Source: Mucor racemosus
Lineage: Eukaryota; Mucoromycota; Mucoromycetes; Mucorales; Mucoraceae
Assembly (NCBI GenBank): GCA_027405735.1
Contig: JAPEHQ010000025.1
Coordinates: 1 to 64,000 of the forward strand
Length of the DNA: 64,000 bases
Reading direction: 5' to 3'
Numbering within the stretch: the first letter of the stretch is position 1; each line of letters opens with the position of its first letter. The position numbers and the translations under genes were made by a program. Shown in pieces: positions 57,206 to 64,000 of this stretch. The notes under the pieces are model-generated. The model was given only the letters and a program-made list of their open reading frames with translations. It ran no database searches and was not told where the DNA came from.

Positions 57206-60200
57206 TTAATAACCTAAACGACTTAGAAAATCGGCGGCTTCATTGACTTTGCCTTTTCTATATATAATTTTAAAGTTATATTCAGACAGTATTTCGATCC
57301 ATCTTGCAAGAATTCCTGTAGGTTGTTTTGTTTTAAGTAACCCCGAGAGAGAGGAGTGATCAGAAATGATAGTGATCTGAAATTGTGATCCCAGAAGGTA
57401 AGGGCGATAAAGTTGTACAGACCATACAACAGCTAACAACTCTAATTTTGAGATTCCATAATTCTTTTCGCTATTTCTTAGCGATCTAGAAGAGAATATA
57501 ATAGGATATTCGTGTCCCTCCTCGGTCCGCTGGGTGAGGATTGCCCCCAATCCTAAGATTGACGCATCACATATAACTTCAAAAGGTTTCGAAAAATCAG
57601 GTTTTCTTAAAATTGGGTAGCTTGTTAATTTCTCTTTTAATGTATAGAAGGCTTTTGTAGCTTCATCATTCCAAGGAATTTGTTTGGTGGTTTGTAATTG
57701 TTCATGTAACGGTCTAGCAATACGAGCAAATCCATTAATAAATCGTCTGTAGTAAGAGGCTAAACCTAGGAAACTTCGTACTTGTTTTACAGTCGTAGGT
57801 AAAGCGAAATCCTTAACCTTTTCGATAGTGGCAGGGTTCGGTTTAATCGAGTTCCTGGTTACTATGTATCCAAGAAATAAAATTTCTTCTTTAAAGAAAT
57901 GACATTTACCGGGATTCAAAACAATTCCATGTTGACTCATTCGAGTGAAAGTAGCTGCCAAGTCGATCAAATGTTGTCTTGGGTCCTTTGAATTACTATA
58001 CGTAGTGACATCGTCCAAGTACAACACTATTATCCTATTGATAAGGCCATCAAAGCAACGTTGCATTATGTCCGCAAAGGCTCCTGGGCTGCTGGCAATT
58101 CCTTGTGCTAATTTCCTGAAGTAGAAAGCTCCGACGGAACACACTATAGTGGTGAGAGGTTTTGACTGTTCCGAAATATTTGCCTGAAAAAATCCTGATC
58201 TCAGATCGAAGCAACTCATCCAATGTGCTTCGCTAAGTTGATCCAGCAACTCGTCAATGTTTGTTAAAGGATAATTCATCGGTTCGCTTTGAGAATTTAA
58301 ATATCGGAAATCTGCTACGATACGGTAAGTCCCGTCTTTCTTTCTTAACATGATTATCGGGGAGGCCCATTCGGAATACCCTGCTTTTTCGATAATTCCT
58401 AATCGTAGTAACTTGTCGATTTCTTTTTGTAAACTTTCTGTTTCTAATCGAGAAAGTCTGTACGGTTTTACTCTCTTAGGCACAGCGTTGGGCTTCAGTC
58501 GGATTACATGTTCGCCTACGTCAATGTTTCCTATTTTATCATTGTCCCAATCGAAAATATGATCAAATTGATGGATTAAACTCAAGAAAGCTATTTTTAA
58601 ATCACTTGGTACATTAGAAATGTCAATTTTCTCTTTAATTTTATCTTCGTATTCTTCATGATTAAAATCTTCGTGTATTTCTTGACTACATAGTTCATTC
58701 GATAATTCTTCAATATTGAGATTCCCCATTTTATAGGCTTTAAATTCCTCTACATCGCTCATATATATAACTTCCAGATCAGCTATAACGTCGTCTGGTT
58801 CGAGTACTAGGGTCTTATCAGTGTCATTTACAAGTACCAGTTGCACTTTATCTTGACATTGAACAATGTATGAAGTAGAGTCAGTCCAGTTGTCATCTCC
58901 TTTATTGAAATGAGGGTTCGTAATATCACCTATGACATGATATTTCGGGTTTTTAGTCAATTTGTCTTGCTTTAACAGATGGCGCAAACTAATATTGTAG
59001 GTACGTTCTGATCTAGGAGTTATGTAAAAATAATTGTCTAGTACAGTTATATCGAAGTTGTCCGTTTCAGGGTTGATATTCAATCTTAATTGGCCAAATC
59101 TAGATTCGTCGTCGAACTCATTATATTCGTCCTCCAGCATCAATAACATTTCAGATTCTGAATCTGACGGCTCAATAGCTAAGTCATCGTCTTCGCTGTC
59201 ATCGTCGTCTTCGTCGCCATTAATTTCCTCTTCATCCTCAGAAGAGTCATTTTGATCAGAAGTCTCAAGAATTAGATTTGGTGCAATGACATTGTTATTG
59301 GTATTTCCATCGAAAGTATATTTCAACTGAGAAGATTTAATACGCGGATTAGGATTAGATCTAGTGTATGAAAATGTATTCCTTGCTCTCAATCCTTTAT
59401 AATCGACCTTAATAACTTTTTCTTCCAGATTAAGTTTCGCCTTTGCTCTTTTCATCCAATTGTTACCAACAATTAGATTTGCAGGGCATATAGGTAAGAC
59501 TTCGATGGATCCCGGAATTATAATGTTACCCCCTAAATTTAGAGGTACATCATATACAATTCCTAAAGATGCTTGCTTGGTTCCGTTTCCTAGAGTAAAA
59601 ACCGATGTCGATGGAGAATCTATAGATAAAGACAATTTATCTGCTAAATCTTTAGACATACAAGTCTTAGCGGAGCCAGTATCTAACATGTTTTTTACTT
59701 TAATCTCATTAATGTAGAAGTCAGTATAAATAGCCGTAGTGTCAATATCGTCATCTTCGAAGAAGTTCAAAGATAAATTTTGTCGAGGTTTTGCTGTAGA
59801 TACTTTAATAGCTCTAATTAAATCCCTTTTCACCGTTGGTGCAACAATTAATAAATCTTTCATTTTAATATCAGCATTTTGATCCAAGATATGCCCGACG
59901 TTATATGAGATTCTTGATGATAACGGTTCAGAAGGTCTTTTAATAGATTTCGTGTTACTATCAGTAAGGGTTTGATGAGGGAGTTTCGGTGCAAAAGGTT
60001 GTGTTAATACCACAGGTTGGGGTTCGTCAAGGTGTTCAAAATTGACGATAGGTTTCTCGGTTTCCATAGGAGAATCCATTATATGTATATTTTTTTGTTG
60101 TTTTAATGTTGGTTTTGTTACTTTTTTTTGAGATTTATCTTTAGTGAGTATAGGAGCTTTGGACACTTCCGGTGGTCTAGAAATTCTGGCCGCATTAAGG

Positions 60201-60259
60201 TCTAGGGTCTCGAGAGTGTTCAAAGTGGGGTAAATGGATTTTTGTTGGTTTATAGGCAA
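57206..60259 (-). CDS. Pol part 1 (protease-RT-RNase H) of the right unit, about 1017 aa
   Basis: Made as a Gag-Pol fusion by -1 frameshifting. The first listed codon is TTG and not a real start, because the frame is open back to the slippery site at 60307. In order it has an aspartic protease with MLDTGSA (about 192), a very acidic segment (about 335-380), and RT (about 600-780) with VADFRYLN, SCFDLRSGFF and the YLDD catalytic motif (about 746). RNase H follows with ICDASILGLGA and SKLELLAVVW (about 895-960), ending at DFLSRLGY. Unlike typical Ty3/gypsy pol it stops before integrase. It is identical to the middle-unit copy. Confidence 0.93.
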   Translation of the reverse strand: MPINQQKSIYPTLNTLETLDLNAARISRPPEVSKAPILTKDKSQKKVTKPTLKQQKNIHIMDSPMETEKPIVNFEHLDEPQPVVLTQPFAPKLPHQTLTDSNTKSIKRPSEPLSSRISYNVGHILDQNADIKMKDLLIVAPTVKRDLIRAIKVSTAKPRQNLSLNFFEDDDIDTTAIYTDFYINEIKVKNMLDTGSAKTCMSKDLADKLSLSIDSPSTSVFTLGNGTKQASLGIVYDVPLNLGGNIIIPGSIEVLPICPANLIVGNNWMKRAKAKLNLEEKVIKVDYKGLRARNTFSYTRSNPNPRIKSSQLKYTFDGNTNNNVIAPNLILETSDQNDSSEDEEEINGDEDDDDSEDDDLAIEPSDSESEMLLMLEDEYNEFDDESRFGQLRLNINPETDNFDITVLDNYFYITPRSERTYNISLRHLLKQDKLTKNPKYHVIGDITNPHFNKGDDNWTDSTSYIVQCQDKVQLVLVNDTDKTLVLEPDDVIADLEVIYMSDVEEFKAYKMGNLNIEELSNELCSQEIHEDFNHEEYEDKIKEKIDISNVPSDLKIAFLSLIHQFDHIFDWDNDKIGNIDVGEHVIRLKPNAVPKRVKPYRLSRLETESLQKEIDKLLRLGIIEKAGYSEWASPIIMLRKKDGTYRIVADFRYLNSQSEPMNYPLTNIDELLDQLSEAHWMSCFDLRSGFFQANISEQSKPLTTIVCSVGAFYFRKLAQGIASSPGAFADIMQRCFDGLINRIIVLYLDDVTTYSNSKDPRQHLIDLAATFTRMSQHGIVLNPGKCHFFKEEILFLGYIVTRNSIKPNPATIEKVKDFALPTTVKQVRSFLGLASYYRRFINGFARIARPLHEQLQTTKQIPWNDEATKAFYTLKEKLTSYPILRKPDFSKPFEVICDASILGLGAILTQRTEEGHEYPIIFSSRSLRNSEKNYGISKLELLAVVWSVQLYRPYLLGSQFQITIISDHSSLSGLLKTKQPTGILARWIEILSEYNFKIIYRKGKVNEAADFLSRLGY

Positions 60260-60307
60260 TTGACCATTAAGATTGTTTGTATCAACAATTGCCTCATTTA
60301 GTTTTTT
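60254..60307 (-). promoter_or_regulatory. Gag/pol -1 ribosomal frameshift signal, right unit
   Basis: The last gag codons read A AAA AAC followed at once by TAA (heptamer 60307-60301, minus strand). After a 6-nt spacer comes AGGCAATTG (60294-60286), a 23-nt loop, and its perfect complement CAATTGCCT (60262-60254). Slipping back one base gives the pol frame, open across the site. The layout fits the standard heptamer-spacer-stem arrangement of -1 frameshifting in retroelements. Confidence 0.85.
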
Positions 60308-61668
60308 GACACGTTGTTATCCTTTATATAATTATTACGCTTTGAATTATAGCCGGATTGAGGGAAACCTCGATTATCACCTTGACCTTGTCCACTTGTA
60401 TTTGGATTAATATTGGAATTTTGTCTAATTTGATTGTCTTGAGGAGGTGGACCACCATCATTCATAGGACGAGCAGGGCCATAATTATTGTGTTGATAAT
60501 TAAGCTGATCTCTGTTGTTATACCCTTGGTAACCATTATTGTTTTGATAGTAGTTTGATTGTTGAGGATATTTAGAGTTCATATTATAATCATTGTTTTT
60601 GTTATAGCGTGGTTGATACTTAGGACGAACATTGTAATTTTGTCCTTGATCTTGGTCAGGATAGTTATTAAACTCATCATTTTCATAATAATTTCTACGA
60701 TTACTTCTATATGGCTTACGGGCATAAACTCTCTCATTATTCGTCTCCTGAATAATGTTCTTGATGAGAGACTTAAATTCGTTATCGGATAGGAGCGACT
60801 TCACAGTATTGTTACGTATGGCGTTCATGTCAATTTGACCGTTATCATCAGTGTGAGGTATCAATGAATGCAACTCTAATGCCTCCATCCTAGCAGTAAT
60901 GCTAGCAATGGTCGGGGACATTGCATCCACATACGCCTCATTAGCTGATTTTGAGTTATTAACTTCAACGCCTTTCGCAATAACCGTGTTCTCACTTTTT
61001 ACCCTTATGGGATTCAAGTTTTTACCGTTATTACCATTGAAATGACCTGTACGAGCATAATTAAAAGGATTGTCCACCAAAGAAATAGTTTTCAATGAAT
61101 GAGCATTCCACCAAGCATTTGAATGTTTGATCCAGTCTTGAAAAGAGATAGCAGATTGTTCCTTACAAAAGATCTTGATGGAGTTAGCGAGACCTGCTCT
61201 GAAACGAGAGTAAATGAACTTTTCGTCGGTGATATTAGCCAAATCAGCAGCCTCGTATAATCGAGACAAAAATTCACTTGGAGATTCTTGTTGCACTTGA
61301 TGCATTTCTTCAAACGCACTTTGATAACATTCAATAATTGATTCAGAGATAAAGTGTTCTTGAAGAGCAACAATAGCTTCTTGGTAAGCTATTTTAGAGA
61401 GGGTAATATTTCTTTCCTTCAACAAATTGTCGAAGAAAACAGCAGCGACCCGGCGAAGTTGAGCATGCAAAATTGCAACCTTACGAGAGTCTTGAGTGAT
61501 ACCATTCATAGCGAAAAACGATTCCAGTAAATGAAGGAAGTGGCGGAAATCTTCTCCTTCGAAACCATAAAATTCAACAATTTTAGGTTTACTTACGCTA
61601 GCCCAGCGGTTAGAATCTTGGTTGCTTGTGGCCAACACAGCGTTTTCGGTAGTAGAGATAGTGGACAT
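60298..61668 (-). CDS. Gag of the right unit, 456 aa
   Basis: A capsid-forming protein. It starts 71 bp inside the 5' LTR. Residues about 28-190 form a retrotransposon gag domain (KIVEFYGFEGEDFRHFLHLL, SPSEFLSRLYEAADLAN, SFQDWIKHSNAWW). The C-terminal 160 residues have no CCHC zinc knuckle. They are instead rich in Asn, Gln, Tyr, Gly and Arg, a prion-like, RNA-binding-like composition. The ORF ends exactly at a -1 frameshift signal into pol. It is identical to the middle-unit copy. Confidence 0.93.
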   Translation of the reverse strand: MSTISTTENAVLATSNQDSNRWASVSKPKIVEFYGFEGEDFRHFLHLLESFFAMNGITQDSRKVAILHAQLRRVAAVFFDNLLKERNITLSKIAYQEAIVALQEHFISESIIECYQSAFEEMHQVQQESPSEFLSRLYEAADLANITDEKFIYSRFRAGLANSIKIFCKEQSAISFQDWIKHSNAWWNAHSLKTISLVDNPFNYARTGHFNGNNGKNLNPIRVKSENTVIAKGVEVNNSKSANEAYVDAMSPTIASITARMEALELHSLIPHTDDNGQIDMNAIRNNTVKSLLSDNEFKSLIKNIIQETNNERVYARKPYRSNRRNYYENDEFNNYPDQDQGQNYNVRPKYQPRYNKNNDYNMNSKYPQQSNYYQNNNGYQGYNNRDQLNYQHNNYGPARPMNDGGPPPQDNQIRQNSNINPNTSGQGQGDNRGFPQSGYNSKRNNYIKDNNVSKN

Positions 61669-61725
61669 GTTAGAGATACAGATGTCTTGATAGTTTCTTG
61701 ATAAAATAGATTAGGATACCCTGTT

Positions 61726-61736
61726 AATGAGCACCA
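61726..61736 (-). other. Primer-binding site of the array element
   Basis: Two bases inside the 5' LTR edge, the minus strand reads TGGTGCTCATT, starting with the TGG expected to pair with a tRNA CCA end. Equivalent sites lie at 53818-53828 and 45910-45920. The same 11-mer also occurs inside each LTR. The priming tRNA was not identified, and the nearby tRNA-Tyr does not match. Confidence 0.6.
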
Positions 61737-61738
61737 CG

Positions 61739-62478
61739 TGTTACGAGCGGTAACTAGTGAAAGTGATAAAGTAATAAGAGAAAGTAGGATTGAAAGTAAA
61801 TAAAATAGATATTTCCAGAGCAGTAATGTCTATTCAATGAGCACCAGGTTTATAGTTGTCCAACTAGTAAGTAAATGTTTTATATAAATGTATATAAAAC
61901 GAAAGATGTAAATGTGGAAAAGGTACAATGAACTTCTAACGACAGTTCAAGGGATCTAGTATATAATGTAATGTAATATAAAAGGATAAAAGACAATTGA
62001 GCTCCTAACTAATAGAATAGCGAGCAATTTAGATATGATATAAAGTATGTAAGATATAAGACGATCTTTATTTGGTTGAAGTCTATAGCTTCCTTTTTAT
62101 AATAATTGTATAATTTCTAATTGTTTCTAATAATTTCTATGTCTAGGTAGATCATATGTTCGAGATCAATCTTTAACTGATCTCCTTCCAATAATTGGGG
62201 CAAAATAAGAGTAATTGTGAGTCATGGCAAGATCAAATGGTTGTCGTATCTTGAATGCAGGGATTATATAATAAATTTATGGATTAAAGAGAGTCGAGTC
62301 TCCAGAAGTTTGATTAAAAAGGAATCTGTATGAATATATGGGTGTTGTTACAAAGCCTTCGTGCTTTGAATTTGTGTTTGATTTTACTTTTGACAGATTG
62401 TGACAGATTTGGAAAGATGAGTTCAAGGGTAACAAAAAAAAAGAGTTTATTCAAATAATAAATGTTCGATTTGTAACA
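61739..62478 (-). repeat. Array LTR 4 (rightmost, 5' end of the array)
   Basis: 740 bp, the upstream promoter LTR of the right unit. It is followed on the plus strand by the target duplication ATAA and then by the tRNA-Tyr gene about 180 bp away. Confidence 0.9.
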
Positions 62479-62655
62479 ATAATTTAGATATAAATTAAAA
62501 GACATCGTTTATTGAGTTGTGTAACAAAAGATCTAAATTGCTTCGACACCAACATACTTCAAATATATATTATTTAACAAAAAAAAAAATCCTTTTTTTA
62601 TGCAATCGATAAAACTCTACACGCACTACATTCATAAGAAAAAGTAAAAAATGTA

Positions 62656-62737
62656 TCCGGCTTACCTGATTCGAACAAGTGACCTGAAGATGTCTTTTCA
62701 CTACAGTCTTCCGCTCTACCAACTGAGCTAAAGCCGG
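62656..62737 (-). tRNA. tRNA-Tyr (anticodon GTA) with a short intron
   Basis: The minus strand gives acceptor arms CCGGCTT / AAGCCGG with discriminator A, a D arm with TAGCTCAGTTGGTAGAGC, and a T arm with TTCGAATC. The anticodon stem GAAGA / TCTTC encloses C-T-GTA-G followed by a small intron of about 9 nt after position 37, the usual place in eukaryotic tRNA-Tyr. A T6 run follows the 3' end as a Pol III terminator. Confidence 0.93.
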
Positions 62738-63613
62738 TTTAGCTATTTTAAGCTAGCTTTATATTAAATATATACATGATGCAAAATATTAGACATCACG
62801 TGATATAAGTCGACTGTTTTCTACTCTTTTCGGTTTGATAGATCTGTTCGATATTTAACCATTGATGCTTATGAGTATAAATAAGCTCATGTTATATACT
62901 TCAATAATAACCTTGACTTCTTCTTTCTAATATGAATCTTATTACTGCATTTATTAGTAGTTGTTCTTTACAGAAAAAATACATAAATCATAATTAAAAC
63001 ACCTATTAGTCTTCAGTCTTCAGCTATAGATATATAAAGGTTATGACATTTTTCTACAGTTTAAATGGAAATGATAATTCCAAAAAACAATATTATATTA
63101 ACTCACATGATCGAATTATCTTAAATTAGTTTTATTATACTTATTTGGCATTAAAATAATGGAGTCAGCGTTGTCATTTGCTGCTCAGCATCTGATATCA
63201 TGTTTTGCCATTTACCCCGATCATGAATCAATTGGTATTGCCAAGAGAATGATGTAAACGGCAAGGAATTCCGTCCAAGCATTCTCTTTCTTGAATGAGC
63301 AGAGGTTCGCTTCAATGTAGTTTAGAAATTGTCAATATAATTTTGTAAAAATGATGATGCGTCAATTTAAAGCAGAGAGTGTTACTTTAAAAAGGATAAA
63401 TGATATTTGGAAAGAAAACAACCGTGGTTGCTGCGCAATTATAGACTTGTGCAACAGCTTATATTCCAAGAAATGAATGCTATTTTCTCGTTGACCTTTT
63501 ATAGACTTTCTATGTGACCTAAAAATTACATGATTTGCCTCAAAATTTCGGATTTTCTTTTTTATTCCTTTTCAATACTTTTTTTTTAAAAAAAGAAAAA
63601 ACAATAATACATC
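62738..63613. other. Intergenic DNA between tRNA-Tyr and the EF-hand gene
   Basis: Contains the upstream region of both. No other gene was recognised. Confidence 0.35.
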
Positions 63614-64000
63614 ATGTATCCTTACGGAGGACAAGTAAGTGCAAATGAAAATAGGATATATTTTTATTGACATCACCTATATTTCTCAGCAACAAGGACA
63701 ACCCTTTTACCAAAATAATCCATACCAATCAACAGCAGCGCCACCACCATCGCAACAATATCATAATCCTTATCATCGACAATCTACATTACCTAATTTT
63801 AATACACCACCACATCAGCCACCACATTCATTACAACAAAGTAATTTTAATAACACACCACTTCAAAGAAGCAACACATTTAGTAAGACAAAATGTTGGG
63901 TAGATATGTGAATGTAATTTTTAACATTTACTGAATTATCCAGCTTCAATGGCTGATAGGAGAGAACAGTACTTGTGGGATCTGTTTCAAAGAGTAGACG
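63614..64000 (+). CDS. Penta-EF-hand (peflin/ALG-2-like) protein, 5' part
   Basis: A calcium-binding adaptor of the PEF family, running off the window edge. Exons are 63614-63634, 63690-63882 and 63944 onward, with canonical introns (55 and 61 bp) that keep one frame. The N-terminus is MYPYGGQ followed by a Gln/Pro/Tyr-rich segment, as in peflin and ALG-2 relatives. The third exon opens the first EF hand with REQYLWDLFQRVD. The calcium loops lie beyond the window, so metal binding is inferred from the family. Members typically link calcium signals to vesicle coats or membrane repair. Confidence 0.8.

Larger units (their letters stand above)
40804..62478 (-). mobile_element. Head-to-tail array of three Ty3/gypsy elements sharing four LTRs
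   Basis: The pattern is LTR-unit-LTR-unit-LTR-unit-LTR, all on the minus strand. LTRs lie at 40804, 45923, 53831 and 61739. The two right-hand units repeat with an exact 7908-bp period, and the left unit is 5119 bp because of a deletion. Only the outer ends carry a target duplication: ATAA at 40800-40803 and at 62479-62482. LTR ends are TGTTAC...GTAACA in either direction. One insertion followed by tandem multiplication explains this better than three insertions. Confidence 0.9.

Noticed and set aside
62656..62737. tRNA-Tyr as the primer of the adjacent array element
   Set aside because: Its 3' end, AAGCCGGA plus CCA, does not match the primer site TGGTGCTCATT.

Overview
This window looks like nuclear DNA of an early-diverging fungus, most likely a Mucoromycota (Mucorales-type) species. 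The support is an AT-rich background, short 50-80 bp GT-AG introns, an Hsp90 ending in MEEVD, ribosomal-protein genes whose start codon is its own exon, and polyQ/polyN transcription factors next to Ty3/gypsy retrotransposons. The assignment is inferred from gene style, not from a search.

Layout. 0.3-3.3 kb: a divergent pair of transcription-factor genes, a C2H2 zinc-finger gene (-) and a SAM plus HMG-box gene (+). Both carry one-base frame breaks, mostly at homopolymers. 3.3-20.7 kb: repeat-rich, gene-poor DNA. It holds a complete chromodomain Ty3/gypsy element (13221-19291; identical 245-bp LTRs, TSD GTAAT, one intact 1736-codon gag-pol) sitting inside an older LTR that also contains a solo LTR. 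21.0-29.4 kb: the gene island, with Hsp90, a small chorismate-lyase-like protein, a MAT-alpha-like HMG-box factor, RPL35 and RPL43 (divergent) and an ankyrin-repeat protein. 29.9-40.8 kb: solo LTRs, nested LTRs and at least three families of dispersed non-coding repeats, with a dead fragment that looks like dynein intermediate chain. 40.8-62.5 kb: a head-to-tail array of three copies of a second Ty3/gypsy element (-), sharing four LTRs and bounded by one target duplication. 62.6-64 kb: an intron-containing tRNA-Tyr and the 5' exons of a penta-EF-hand gene.

The most unusual object is the arrayed element. Its gag ends on a classic -1 frameshift site (A AAA AAC directly before the stop, a 6-nt spacer, then a perfect 9-bp stem). 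Its integrase is a separate ORF, cut off from RT-RNase H by about 740 nt of non-coding DNA filled with about ten degenerate TGGAC / AGTTTAYCGTC motifs. A further 130-aa ORF lies between integrase and the 3' LTR. Two of the three units are essentially identical. The leftmost has lost about 2.8 kb, with small indels clustered at the break.

Several insertions can be dated relative to each other because uninterrupted copies of the target repeats occur elsewhere in the window.
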